A DNA stretch of 64,000 nucleotides from Lentisphaera araneosa HTCC2155 (GTDB lineage Bacteria > Verrucomicrobiota > Lentisphaeria > Lentisphaerales > Lentisphaeraceae), in the NCBI RefSeq assembly GCF_000170755.1, contig NZ_ABCK01000019.1, positions 1-64,000 on the forward strand. The letters run 5' to 3'. Positions within the stretch are counted from its first letter, which is position 1. Each line of letters opens with the position of its first letter. Below the pieces are notes generated by a model. It did no database searches and had not been told where the DNA came from. It saw only the letters and a program-made list of their open reading frames with translations. Position numbers and translations under genes: made by a program. Below are positions 43,907 through 53,406 of this stretch, in pieces.

Positions 43907-44103
43907 CTACAGCAGTATGTTTGAGACAATTGGTTCATTTACATATATCAATACAGGCTTCCAGTGTTTTTCTAGATGAGGATAATCATGGAAACGATCA
44001 CAGATAGGTATTAATTCATTGGAATTGTGTATGTATTACCACAATCAATACATTGATAAAGGCCAAGAGGTACAGGGCGACGGTGTTTTATAAGGATATT
44101 CAT
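43907..44103 (-). pseudogene. Degenerate fragment with a CxxC motif
   Basis: Reading minus from an ATG at 44103 gives MNILIKHRRPVPLGLYQCID followed by CGNTYTIP, then a frameshift near 44020, then ELIPICDRFHDYPHLEKHW and KPVLIYVNEPIVSNILL to a TAG at 43907-43909. The same frame continues into the glycosidase fragment at 43903. The CIDC pair suggests a zinc-binding origin. Family not recognised; the call depends on the coding look of two short frames and is weak. Confidence 0.3.
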
Positions 44104-44190
44104 ATATAGTCTTGATAGTAAGATCATATTAGGGTAAATGTCAGTAGTTGATTTTTAGATAAAATTGACTCTAGCTTATTACTGAAGATG

Positions 44191-44223
44191 AATATGCCCG
44201 CAAGTTAATTTTACGGGCATATT
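44191..44223 (-). terminator. Strong hairpin after the GH43-like gene
   Basis: Perfect 10-bp arms AATATGCCCG (44191-44200) and CGGGCATATT (44214-44223) sit 14 bp past the stop of the minus-strand gene. There is no long T run, but stability and position fit a terminator. Confidence 0.7.
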
Positions 44224-44237
44224 AATTACTTTGTGAT

Positions 44238-45632
44238 TTATTCAGAGCTTAGCTTGGTTTTGCAGTAAGCAAATTCTTGCTGGCCATTTTTGTTGGCAAC
44301 TAGAATTTTATAAACAAAATCATCTTGACTTAGATTTATTTTTTTAGCATCAAATGTTAAAATTAAATCGACTCCTACTTTTCGAGAGCTATGATGTTGG
44401 ATGCCTTTTCCAAAATCAACATCTTTTGGCGAACCAAAATTCACAGAACTAAGATCGAGGTCATCATTGGGAGAGAAACCGCTTTCTGCATTGATTTTAA
44501 TATCGATATAACCTGCTTTTGTTGACTCAAGTAACGAAATTCGTCTAGAGACACTTAGAGGAAGTACGACATTTTTTGAACTGTGCTTGTCATTTCCTTT
44601 GTCTTCTTTTTTAGAAACGTCAATAGCAGCAAAATTCAAATGAGTTGCACGACCATACTCGTCTAAACGTACTTTGACTCGTTCCCATTTGTACCATTTT
44701 TCGAGTTGACCATTTTCGTATTTCATAAAATCAGTTGTATAAGCAAAACCTGGATCTACGTGCCAGTTAACTCCATCAGGTGACCGCATATAATAGGCCT
44801 CCCGTCTTAAACAATCGTTATATATGAGGTGGAATTGTACTTCATCTTTCCAAATCACAGGATCTTCATATTTTGCAGGGAGATGATTCGGTTTGAAGTA
44901 TACACTACCTCCTGTCAGTTGCTTGAACTCCTTGACTCCGTCTGAACTATGCCAAATAGTGCCATTTTTGATGACCATAAGAACACTGCCGTCATCGCAT
45001 TTCGCATAAGATCTATTCCGTAAGTTTACGTTCTTGGATGCGTGAAGTGGGGTGAAGGTAGGCATGTGTGGCTTCCAAGGTCCATTTAAACTGGGCGCTT
45101 TGTACGTCCCGATATCCTCAAGCACCCCTATTAACCAAGATCCATCTTTCGCCTGATATATTTCAGGATTGTGACCTGGTCCAATCACATCAACAACCTT
45201 ATAGGGCCCCAAAGGTCCATTTTCACTAACTGCGTGAACCACTTCTGAGCTTTGGTATCCAAAATGTCCTCTACGGTAGTCTTCTGGCCAACGGCAACAA
45301 AAAAGATGATTGACACCATCTTGACTTTGGACAATATTTCCACCCCAGTAGGAATAGACTTCATCTTCAATACCGTTAGTTAGATCGCGAGGTAAAACCT
45401 CAGCTGTACCCCATGCATTTACTTCAAGTTTAGCTTGAATGGGAACGGGTAGAATTAAATCTTGAAATTGAGCTCCTTTAACTAAGCCATCTGGTTTAAT
45501 GTAGTTTGGTTGATAATACTCTTTAGGAATAGGAGGACGGACACGCTTTTTTTTCTTGACTTCAGATGCTTCTATGTTAATAGAAGCAAGTATTAGGCTT
45601 ACTAGGCAAGATTTTGAAAAAAGACTACTCAT
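44238..45632 (-). CDS. Secreted GH43-like five-bladed propeller glycosidase
   Basis: 464 aa. A signal peptide (MSSLFSKSCLVSLILASINI) is followed by VNAWGTAEVLPRDLTNGIED, YWGGNIVQSQDGVNHLFCCR, GPGHNPEIYQAKDGSWLIGV and KYEDPVIWKDEVQFHLIYND. The repeated D, G-W and PE/ED-P motifs are those of the GH43/GH117-type five-bladed propeller (the DP and E residues form the active site). About 110 C-terminal residues form a beta-rich appendage with SVSRRISLLESTKAGYIDIK. The substrate is not defined; in this neighbourhood an algal-polysaccharide oligosaccharide is likely. It is transcribed opposite to the sulfatases. Confidence 0.8.
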   Translation of the reverse strand: MSSLFSKSCLVSLILASINIEASEVKKKKRVRPPIPKEYYQPNYIKPDGLVKGAQFQDLILPVPIQAKLEVNAWGTAEVLPRDLTNGIEDEVYSYWGGNIVQSQDGVNHLFCCRWPEDYRRGHFGYQSSEVVHAVSENGPLGPYKVVDVIGPGHNPEIYQAKDGSWLIGVLEDIGTYKAPSLNGPWKPHMPTFTPLHASKNVNLRNRSYAKCDDGSVLMVIKNGTIWHSSDGVKEFKQLTGGSVYFKPNHLPAKYEDPVIWKDEVQFHLIYNDCLRREAYYMRSPDGVNWHVDPGFAYTTDFMKYENGQLEKWYKWERVKVRLDEYGRATHLNFAAIDVSKKEDKGNDKHSSKNVVLPLSVSRRISLLESTKAGYIDIKINAESGFSPNDDLDLSSVNFGSPKDVDFGKGIQHHSSRKVGVDLILTFDAKKINLSQDDFVYKILVANKNGQQEFAYCKTKLSSE

Positions 45633-45932
45633 AGTTGTATACCTGTATTTTTTTTAAAGATGTCGATATCAATGTATAATTCTTTGAAATCTATATTGAC
45701 TACTCAGTGTCTAGATTAAGTGATTTTATACTTTAGTGATTATCGTGTTGTTAGGTGAGTACACGTATTATGAGTAGTTCTGACATCTTTTTAAAAAAAA
45801 GAGTACTTAAATCATAGTGATTGTAAAACTGTGTATAGAGCAAGCTTTGAGTTCGTGCCAAAGTCTGGCCTAGGGCTTATTTGAAATACAGATGGAAACT
45901 GATATTTCTTGACCTACTAAGTAGTGTTCGGT
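45633..45932. other. 300-bp gap between the GH43-like gene and the kinase gene
   Basis: AT-rich, no coding character on either strand. It should contain the promoter of the minus-strand GH43-like gene and the 3' end of the kinase transcript. No clear terminator or operator was found. Confidence 0.5.
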
Positions 45933-48179
45933 TTAAAAATCGTTGTGAATGAAATTTTCCTGTCGAGCTTGTTTTAAGATTTGGTATTCTTTTAATGGTG
46001 TGGCGGGTGTATTTAAAAGGATTTTAACATTGTACTCTTTACATAAATCACGAAACTTTTTGGTGTCATTTTCTGATGAAATGATAACTAGTTTTGGTGG
46101 CTGCGTAGTTTTGAAAATACTACCTGTATCCAACTTTATGCAAAAGCTAATATTTAAAATAACTACGGGTGTTTTATTTAGATTAAGAGATGGCGTTGTA
46201 GTATTAGAGACATTGAGGTAGTCAAGTTTATGCGTTAGTCGTTGCTTTAAATTACCTGTTAGGCTGTTTTTGAGATTCAGGTAGCGAAGCTGCGTTAAGT
46301 TTTCTAAAAAATCTAAGCGCTCAAGATTGTTGTTCATCAAGTTTAAGTAAGTAAGCTGTTTCAAGCTTTTTATAGTTAAGCTTTGAAGGACTAATGCTTG
46401 AGATAGGTTTAAACCTTTTAAGTTAAGGCCTGCAAGCGGACTTAGGTTTACTGCTCGTTTAGATTTTATGACTATATGGTCAGTTTGTTCATTGTAGGTT
46501 AGTTCGGCGTCGGGGTTTAGTTTTGAGAATTGATCTCGGATGAGTTTTTTATTTTCAATGAAGCTTTTTCCAGCATTAATTGTATTGAAAATATTACTGT
46601 GACCGAGTTGGTAATTCACTAGGGATGATTTTTGTACTTTAGACAGGAACTCTTCGAGGTCATTTTCAGCAAGTTGTTCCGTATCATTTTTTTTATGGGA
46701 AAACTCTAAAGCAATGGAGTAATACTCAGTGTTTTTTAGAATTGAAAACTCATTAACAATTTTTTGAAAGCGTTGTTGAGATAAGAGGATGGCTAGAGCC
46801 AGTGTGTTGGTGCGATAGTCTTTTGGATTAAGTGCTAGCGCAGTTTTAATTTCATTCCAAGCATCGTGATTGTTATGGTTGTAAAACTGATTTTTGGCAC
46901 GGTCAAAGTAGTGTTTGACACTAGTTTTTTCTCGTTTAATTTTCTCATCTCTTTCTAAGAGAAATAGCTGTAATGACTTTTCAGCTTCGATTTCGTTTGC
47001 AATAGCTTTCTGTTCATTTTTAAGAGCAATGTTTCTACTGTGAGATAGTTTTTGGATAAAGACAAAAGTTATTGAGAGTGAGAAAATGAGTGCAATTAAT
47101 ATGGATATGGCTAAGCTTGTATTGCGTTTTATGAATAATAGAAGTAATCGAGCTAGGTTTGCATGTTCTGCAGTTGTAGCGTATCCATTCAAAAAAGAAA
47201 CAATATCTTTTTTTAATTCTACAGTTGATTTATACCGTAGTTTTGGGTCCTGTTCCATTGCATGAGTTACGACGGCGTTAAGTGCAGGGGGGATATGTTT
47301 CTCAGGGAAAAGTTGTATTAAATTCACTTTTCTAATTGGAGATTGGAAGCTGGGCTTGATAGGGTTGATAGGGGGTGGACGATCATGTGATAATATAGAG
47401 TAGAGAATGGCACCGAGCCCATATATGTCAGCTTGTTGAGATAATTCATTTTTATCGCATAGCCATACTTCAGGGGCTATGTATCCAGGGGTTCCTTTAA
47501 TGGCTCCAAACATAGTTTGAATGAGGTTTTGTCTAGTGTCTGAAGCAGATTGAAAAAGCTCCTCATCGTGGTCTCTATTTTTATCTTTAATAAATGCGAT
47601 ACCCCAATCAATTAAAAGGACTTCACCAAAATCACTAACCTGAATATTTTCGGGTTTAAGGTCTAGATGACAGACGCCTTGTGAGTGTGCATAGGATACA
47701 GCATCACATACCTTAGAGAATACATCCAGGAGATTACGTAAACTGTATTTTTCTCTGTATTCAGGTTCGGAGATGTGTTTCAGTATATTGGCCAGGTTCT
47801 CTCCAGAGAGCAACTTCATTGCAAAGTAAGGCTTTCCTTCCTCGTTGGTTCCTATGTCATGTATAGGGACAATATTTGGATGTTGTAGCCCCGCGGTTAT
47901 CCATGCTTCTTGGATGAAATACCTTAAGTCTTTTTCGTTTGGGTTACTGCTTTTTATATAAGCTAAAGCCACTTGCCTTTGGCTTCTTTCGTCAAAGGCT
48001 CGGTAGATTTCTTTCATGCCTCCCTGGTCAATTTTTTCGTAAAGTTTATATGGGAAGTGCTTAATTGATGTTTGTTGTACCTGTTTGAGACAATAAGGGC
48101 TTTCGCTATCAGTCTCAGAATCTACTTCGTGATAGATGTTATTTAAAAAGTTATCGGGGAGCTGTGGTGTGCTTGTCAT
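45933..48179 (-). CDS. Membrane Ser/Thr protein kinase with C-terminal leucine-rich repeats
   Basis: 748 aa. Hanks-type kinase domain at about 44-330: DQGGMKEIYRAF glycine loop, K76 in VALAYIK, HLDLKPENIQ at 171-180 (catalytic D173), DWG at 191-193 in place of DFG, and GTPGYIAPEVWL. A transmembrane helix (SLAISILIALIFSLSITFVF) is near 350-372, followed by a coiled and TPR-like region (NHDAWNEIKTALALNPKDYR) and leucine-rich repeats near 590-660 (LKQLTYLNLMNNNLERLDFL). The kinase faces the cytosol. It lies 5 bp downstream of an ECF sigma gene, a pairing common in Planctomycetes and Lentisphaerae, where the kinase probably controls the sigma factor. Confidence 0.9.
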   Translation of the reverse strand: MTSTPQLPDNFLNNIYHEVDSETDSESPYCLKQVQQTSIKHFPYKLYEKIDQGGMKEIYRAFDERSQRQVALAYIKSSNPNEKDLRYFIQEAWITAGLQHPNIVPIHDIGTNEEGKPYFAMKLLSGENLANILKHISEPEYREKYSLRNLLDVFSKVCDAVSYAHSQGVCHLDLKPENIQVSDFGEVLLIDWGIAFIKDKNRDHDEELFQSASDTRQNLIQTMFGAIKGTPGYIAPEVWLCDKNELSQQADIYGLGAILYSILSHDRPPPINPIKPSFQSPIRKVNLIQLFPEKHIPPALNAVVTHAMEQDPKLRYKSTVELKKDIVSFLNGYATTAEHANLARLLLLFIKRNTSLAISILIALIFSLSITFVFIQKLSHSRNIALKNEQKAIANEIEAEKSLQLFLLERDEKIKREKTSVKHYFDRAKNQFYNHNNHDAWNEIKTALALNPKDYRTNTLALAILLSQQRFQKIVNEFSILKNTEYYSIALEFSHKKNDTEQLAENDLEEFLSKVQKSSLVNYQLGHSNIFNTINAGKSFIENKKLIRDQFSKLNPDAELTYNEQTDHIVIKSKRAVNLSPLAGLNLKGLNLSQALVLQSLTIKSLKQLTYLNLMNNNLERLDFLENLTQLRYLNLKNSLTGNLKQRLTHKLDYLNVSNTTTPSLNLNKTPVVILNISFCIKLDTGSIFKTTQPPKLVIISSENDTKKFRDLCKEYNVKILLNTPATPLKEYQILKQARQENFIHNDF

Positions 48180-48184
48180 TAGTT

Positions 48185-48787
48185 TTACAGTAATTCAGAA
48201 CTAAGTCTTTTGATTTCAGACTTTAGTTTATCTCTGGATCTTTTTAAGTATACGTGAATTGTGTTAACGGGAAGCTTAGTAGATTCGGCTATTTGATTTA
48301 CCGTATTACCATTAGCGTGTAAGGAAAAAACATCTAAATATGTGCCAGGAGAATTTTTTAGAATGTTTTTCCATGCCAACTTTGCGACATAAATAGCCCA
48401 TTCTTTTTCGGCGATTTTTTCGATTTCAGATGTGCAGGGCATATCATGAAACTGGTTGGGGCTTTCATCTAGTTCAGACTTGTGTTTACTTGAGTTTTGT
48501 TGATCTCTGATGTAATTTCGTGCTTGATTACGTACAACAGTGCAGAGCCATGAGCGAAACTTTCCGCTGCCTTGATTGAAATTAAATTCTGGGAGCTTGT
48601 CCCATAGTTTAATGATGATTTTTTGAGAGAGTTCTTCAGCTTCTGAAATGCTCAAGTTCATTTTTCTGAGAATCATAAAAATAAACTTTTGGTAGTAAAA
48701 GACAAAATCTTCCCAGGCTGATTCATCGTAACGGTTTTTTATTTTTTCGAGGAGTGTTACTCGAGTTTCCCATTGATCTTTATTCAT
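48185..48787 (-). CDS. ECF-type RNA polymerase sigma factor
   Basis: 200 aa. Region 2 with AWEDFVFYYQKFIFMILRKM, LSISEAEELSQKIIIKLWDK and FNFNQGSGKFRSWLCTVVRN; region 4 HTH with LDVFSLHANGNTVNQIAEST and KLPVNTIHVYLKRSRDKL. The short linker and two-domain layout are those of ECF sigma factors. It is directly followed by the membrane kinase gene and is divergent from the sulfatase operon at 48989. Likely function: switch on the sulfatase or glycosidase genes on a signal passed by the kinase (inference). Confidence 0.9.
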   Translation of the reverse strand: MNKDQWETRVTLLEKIKNRYDESAWEDFVFYYQKFIFMILRKMNLSISEAEELSQKIIIKLWDKLPEFNFNQGSGKFRSWLCTVVRNQARNYIRDQQNSSKHKSELDESPNQFHDMPCTSEIEKIAEKEWAIYVAKLAWKNILKNSPGTYLDVFSLHANGNTVNQIAESTKLPVNTIHVYLKRSRDKLKSEIKRLSSELL

Positions 48788-48988
48788 ATTATCTTCTCCG
48801 AGCTAGTTACTAAATATATAAGCTGTTCAATAAATAAAGCTATAAGTAGAATTTATTTTTATCTGAATTTTATAATGAGCTAAGCTTATTTAGTATAAAA
48901 ATGCCTTTTTTAAAATATAAAACTTTAAAATTTGTCACATCTATGATGAAAAAGGGTACTCCTAAGAAAAACTATGAGGTACTCCGAT

Positions 48989-50362
48989 ATGAAGTATTTA
49001 TTTATTATAACTTTTCTTCAACTTTATTTGATCGCCGGAGATCAGCCTAATATTATTTATATTCTGGCAGATGATTTGGGTTATGGTGATTTAGGTTGCT
49101 ATGGTCAAGAAGTTATTAAGACTCCAAACTTAGATAATATGGCTGAAGAAGGTCTAAGGTTTACTCAGCATTATTCTGGGAGTACGGTATGTGCCCCTTC
49201 ACGAAGCTGCCTTTTATTAGGTAGGCATACGGGTCAAACATATGTCAGAGGGAATGGGAGCACGCAAATGCGCTTAGATCCTCAGGACTTGACCTTCCCT
49301 AGAGCCTTAAAAAATGCAGGCTACCACACTGCAATGATAGGTAAATCCGGCTTAGGTTGTAATACAGACGACTCTACACTTCCTAGAGCGAAGGGCTTTG
49401 ATTATTTTTTTGGGTACACTTCACACACTCAGGCTCATTGGTATTACCCCAATTACCTATGGCGTAATGAGCAGAAAGTTACTTATCCAAACAATAGTCT
49501 TCATGAAGGTGATAATTACAGCTCAGAACGAGTTATTGATGAGGCGTTGGAATATATCGATCGGCAAAAAAAAGGACCTTTCTTTTTGCATTTAGCACTA
49601 CAAATTCCGCATGCAAGTTTACGGGCTAAGGAAGAGTGGAAGGCTAAATATCGACCAATCCTAAATGAACAAATTCTTCCTGTCGAGGATCACCCACATT
49701 ATTCGTTTGAGCGTGAGCCCAAAACAACGTTTGCGGCCATGGTATCTTACATGGATTATAATGTTGGATTACTTCTTGAGAAGTTGAAACAATTAGGTAT
49801 AGCAGAAAATACTTTGGTTATGTTTGCTAGTGATAATGGTGCTATGGAGGAAGGAGGACACCTGATTGATTCTTTTAATTCTAATGGTGAACTTCGAGGG
49901 GGTAAACGTGATTTGTATGAAGGAGGGATCCGAGTTCCAATGATTGCGTGGTGGCCTGGTAAAATTGCCGCTGGTGGACTTACTGATCATTTATCAGCAT
50001 TCTGGGATATTTCTCCAACTTTAAGGGAGATTGCAAATGCAAAAGAACAGCAGGATACTGATGGTGTATCATTAGTACCAATCTTACTAGGTAAAGAGGG
50101 GCAGGAAAAACATAGTTACCTTTACTGGGAATTTTCTTTAAAAGGAGGCAAGCAAGCGATTCGAAAGGGTGATTGGAAGCTTATTTTATTAGATGTGAAA
50201 AAAGGAAATACATTCAAGGTTGAACTTTATAATATTAAAGATGATGTATCTGAAACTCAAAATTTGGCGTCTCGTTACCCTGAAAAGGTCGAGCAGTTAC
50301 GTATACTAATAAAAAAGGTGCGTCGACCCTCAGAGCACATAAGCTTCAGACTTACGGATTAG
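48989..50362 (+). CDS. Sulfatase 1 (S1 family, arylsulfatase-like)
   Basis: 457 aa from the ATG at 48989 (MKYLFIITFLQLYLIAGDQP), which gives a clean signal peptide and lies 8 bases after GAGGT; the ATG at 48974 has no ribosome site. The sulfatase signature is VCAPSRS with C68, the residue converted to formylglycine by a maturation enzyme not in this window. Metal-binding ILADDLG (27-33) and FASDNGAMEEGG are present, as is ELRGGKRDLYEGGIRVP. It hydrolyses sulfate esters, presumably on an algal polysaccharide, in the periplasm or outside. First of five consecutive sulfatase genes. Confidence 0.93.
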   Translation: MKYLFIITFLQLYLIAGDQPNIIYILADDLGYGDLGCYGQEVIKTPNLDNMAEEGLRFTQHYSGSTVCAPSRSCLLLGRHTGQTYVRGNGSTQMRLDPQDLTFPRALKNAGYHTAMIGKSGLGCNTDDSTLPRAKGFDYFFGYTSHTQAHWYYPNYLWRNEQKVTYPNNSLHEGDNYSSERVIDEALEYIDRQKKGPFFLHLALQIPHASLRAKEEWKAKYRPILNEQILPVEDHPHYSFEREPKTTFAAMVSYMDYNVGLLLEKLKQLGIAENTLVMFASDNGAMEEGGHLIDSFNSNGELRGGKRDLYEGGIRVPMIAWWPGKIAAGGLTDHLSAFWDISPTLREIANAKEQQDTDGVSLVPILLGKEGQEKHSYLYWEFSLKGGKQAIRKGDWKLILLDVKKGNTFKVELYNIKDDVSETQNLASRYPEKVEQLRILIKKVRRPSEHISFRLTD

Positions 50363-50461
50363 TGTATAGAACCTTTTTAATGTAACGAATTATTTTTTTA
50401 TAGCTGTGTCAGTTTTGTAAGTGTGGGGTGTACATCAATATAAAACTAAAGAGAATTTTGT

Positions 50462-51934
50462 ATGAAAAAACTTTTATTGTTGTTGGTAAGTTTGACAGTA
50501 AGTGCCACTGAACAGCCTAATATTATTTTAATAATGGCGGATGATCTAGGGTGGGGCGATACAGGTTTTAATGGGCATGAAGTTATACAAACTCCACACC
50601 TCGATCAAATGGCTGCTGAAGGGGTGAAATTCAATAGGTTTTATTCAGCATCTAGTGTTTGTTCTCCGACACGTGCAAGTGTTTTGACTGGACGCAATCC
50701 ATACCGGATTGGAATACCGAGAGCTAATCAAGGATTTCTGAGGCCAGAAGAAGTTACTCTACCCGAAGTTCTTAAAGATGCTGGATACCTGACTGGTCAC
50801 TTTGGCAAATGGCACTTAGGAACATTAACACATGCAGAAAAAGATGGTAACAGGGGTGGGAAAGGTCGTTTAAAAGACTTCAATCCACCGAGTTCACATG
50901 GTTATGATGCAGCTTTTGTTACTGAATCCAAAGTACCGACATACGATCCGATGAAGCGACCCCTAAAGTTTCAAGAAGGAAGCTCCTTAAAGTTGGGGTG
51001 GGAGTCGCTTAAAGAAGGTGAAGAGTTCGAGTTTTTTGGGACTCATTATTGGGATATCAATGGTGATAAAGTCACCGATAACCTAGAAGGCGATGATAGT
51101 AGAGTGATTATGGATCGCGTTATTTCATTTGTAGATAAATCCTCCGATGAAAATAAGCCTTTTTTATCTGTTGTCTGGTTTCATACGCCACATTTACCTT
51201 GCGTAGCAGGTCCTGAGTATCATGAAATGTATAAAGAACATCCAATCCACTTTCGTAATTATGCCGGATGTATAACGGCAATGGATAAACAGGTGGGTCG
51301 CCTGCGAAGACATTTAAAATCAAAAGAGCTTGAGGAAAATACAATGATTTGGTTTTGTTCTGATAATGGACCTGAGCATAAAGCTCGTCCGGACAATGGA
51401 AGTGCGGGGCACTTTAGAGGACGTAAACGAGACCTTTATGAAGGAGGGGTGCGAGTTCCTGGACTTATGGTTTGGCCAGCAAAAGTTAAATCACCCAAAG
51501 AAGTTAATCTACCTTGCGTGACTTCTGATTATCTTCCAACGATTTTGGATGCTCTAAAAATAGAACACCCGCAACCCACTTTTGAAATAGATGGCAGATC
51601 ATTGATGCCTCTTATAGAAGGGGATATAAAGCAAAGAAATAAATCTATAGGGCTAATGTTTGGCGGTCGGATTGCTTGGCATAGAGGCCCTTATAAATTA
51701 ATTTCTAATAATGGCGGAAAGCAATATAAATTATACAATATTGAAGATGACCCTACGGAGAAAAATGACATCTCCTTATCGTATCCAGAATTAGTGAGCG
51801 AGTTAAAAAAGGAACTAAGAGAATGGCATGAATCGGTTAAGAGTAGTTTTGAAGGTAAGGAATATGGCGATGAATCGCTGTTAAAAAGTCGTTTAAAATG
51901 GTCATCCCCTCTGTCAGTAAAAAAAAGTAACTAA
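50462..51934 (+). CDS. Sulfatase 2 (S1 family)
   Basis: 490 aa with a signal peptide (MKKLLLLLVSLTVSA). Signature VCSPTRAS with C67 as formylglycine precursor, IMADDLGWGD for metal binding, FHTPHLPCVAG and FCSDNGPEHKARPD. HFRGRKRDLYEGGVRVPGLM is the usual S1 segment. Lies 99 bp after sulfatase 1 with AAAGAGAATTTTGT before the ATG, and 11 bp before sulfatase 3. Each sulfatase differs enough in sequence (about the same length only) to suggest a different position on the substrate. Confidence 0.94.
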   Translation: MKKLLLLLVSLTVSATEQPNIILIMADDLGWGDTGFNGHEVIQTPHLDQMAAEGVKFNRFYSASSVCSPTRASVLTGRNPYRIGIPRANQGFLRPEEVTLPEVLKDAGYLTGHFGKWHLGTLTHAEKDGNRGGKGRLKDFNPPSSHGYDAAFVTESKVPTYDPMKRPLKFQEGSSLKLGWESLKEGEEFEFFGTHYWDINGDKVTDNLEGDDSRVIMDRVISFVDKSSDENKPFLSVVWFHTPHLPCVAGPEYHEMYKEHPIHFRNYAGCITAMDKQVGRLRRHLKSKELEENTMIWFCSDNGPEHKARPDNGSAGHFRGRKRDLYEGGVRVPGLMVWPAKVKSPKEVNLPCVTSDYLPTILDALKIEHPQPTFEIDGRSLMPLIEGDIKQRNKSIGLMFGGRIAWHRGPYKLISNNGGKQYKLYNIEDDPTEKNDISLSYPELVSELKKELREWHESVKSSFEGKEYGDESLLKSRLKWSSPLSVKKSN

Positions 51935-51945
51935 GGAGTTTAAAG

Positions 51946-53406
51946 ATGAGACTAATTATATCTGTCATTATTTTTTCGACATTTTTTAATTTAAAGGCAC
52001 AAAATATTTTAGAGAAACCAAATATTATTTTTGTTTTATTAGACGACTTAGGAAAAGAATGGATAAGTTGTTATGGTGGCGAAAATATTGAAACTCCTCG
52101 TATAGATAAGTTAGCCGCCGAAGGCTTGATGTTTGAAAATGCCTACTCTATGCCTCAGTGTACACCTAGTCGAGTTGCATTAATAACTGGTCAGTACCCT
52201 TTTAGAAATGGTTGGGTAAATCACTTTGATGTACCTCGTTGGGGGGTGGGTTATTTTGATTGGGATAACAACCCCTCTATTGCGAAAACTTTAAAGTCTG
52301 CGGGATATAAAACTGCCGTTGCAGGTAAATGGCAAATCAATGACTTTCGACTTCAACCGGATGCTATGGTTAAACATGGCTTTGATGAATATTGCATGTG
52401 GACTGGTGCTGAATCAGCAAAAGATAAATCTCATACATTTAAAAGCTCAAAACGTTATTGGAATCCTTATATTCACACAAAAAAGGGTACGATGGTTTAT
52501 AAAGATAAATTTGGACCAGATGTTTTTAATGAATTTGTTTTAAATTTCATTACAGAAAATAAAGAAAATCCGTTTTTTATTTATTATCCCATGGTGTTAC
52601 CGCACTCACCATTTGTAAACACTCCCTTAGAGTTAGGTGTTAAAGATAAGTATAGCAAGCATAAAGCTATGGTTAAGTATATAGACCATCTTACCGGGAA
52701 ATTAATTGATCACCTAACTAACTTAGGGCTTAGAGAAAACACTATCGTGGTTTGGACAAGTGATAACGGTACGTCAACTAAAATAAATAATACACGCCAT
52801 GGAAAACTTGTTAAAGGTGGGAAAATGCAGACAACTGAAAACGGTGTAAATACACCATTTATAGTCAGTTGCCCTAGTTTAATTCCCCAAGGTAAGACAA
52901 CAGACGCATTAGTCGATTTTACAGATATGCATCAGACCTTCGCAGATTTTGCCGGAGTCACACCAGATCAATCTTATGTTTATGATGGTCTATCAGCTAA
53001 GGAGGTTTTTCTAAATACTACGAAGGGAACAAGAACTTGGGTAATGGCAATGGGCTCAGAACCAGGAGTCTTTACCCATAAAGGTATAGAAAATAAGTTC
53101 TATTTTCGCGATAGGGTTTTACGGAATGAACGTTATAAGATTTTCATTGATTCAAATCGTGAAGTGGTAAAATTAATTGATCTGAAGAATGATCCTGAAG
53201 AGAAGCTTAACCTCATAGATAATCCAGAATATAAATCAATTTTACAGGATTTAAGTGAAAAGATTGATGTGTTTCCCGAATATGATCAAGATCCTAAATA
53301 TACTGTGCGCAAACCCAACCCATGGGATAGAAAAGCTACCCGTCCATCCAAAGTCCATAAAAAGGGCTATCCAAATACAGCAAAATCTAATAGATCTCAA
53401 AAGTGA
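51946..53406 (+). CDS. Sulfatase 3 (S1 family)
   Basis: 486 aa. Signal peptide (MRLIISVIIFSTFFNLKA), IIFVLLDDLGKEW, signature QCTPSRVA with C72, MVLPHSPF and VWTSDNGTSTKINNTRHGKL. The segment after SDNG lacks the usual RGGK-x-x-x-Y-EGG text and instead reads KLVKGGKMQTTENGVNTPFI, a somewhat diverged form. AAGGAG precedes the ATG by 8 bases. Its stop codon overlaps the GTG start of sulfatase 4. Confidence 0.93.
   Translation: MRLIISVIIFSTFFNLKAQNILEKPNIIFVLLDDLGKEWISCYGGENIETPRIDKLAAEGLMFENAYSMPQCTPSRVALITGQYPFRNGWVNHFDVPRWGVGYFDWDNNPSIAKTLKSAGYKTAVAGKWQINDFRLQPDAMVKHGFDEYCMWTGAESAKDKSHTFKSSKRYWNPYIHTKKGTMVYKDKFGPDVFNEFVLNFITENKENPFFIYYPMVLPHSPFVNTPLELGVKDKYSKHKAMVKYIDHLTGKLIDHLTNLGLRENTIVVWTSDNGTSTKINNTRHGKLVKGGKMQTTENGVNTPFIVSCPSLIPQGKTTDALVDFTDMHQTFADFAGVTPDQSYVYDGLSAKEVFLNTTKGTRTWVMAMGSEPGVFTHKGIENKFYFRDRVLRNERYKIFIDSNREVVKLIDLKNDPEEKLNLIDNPEYKSILQDLSEKIDVFPEYDQDPKYTVRKPNPWDRKATRPSKVHKKGYPNTAKSNRSQK

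Larger units (their letters stand above)
43904..44237. other. Non-coding or degenerate stretch downstream of the GH43-like gene
   Basis: Apart from the fragment at 43907-44103 and the terminator at 44191-44223, nothing with coding character is seen. Confidence 0.5.
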
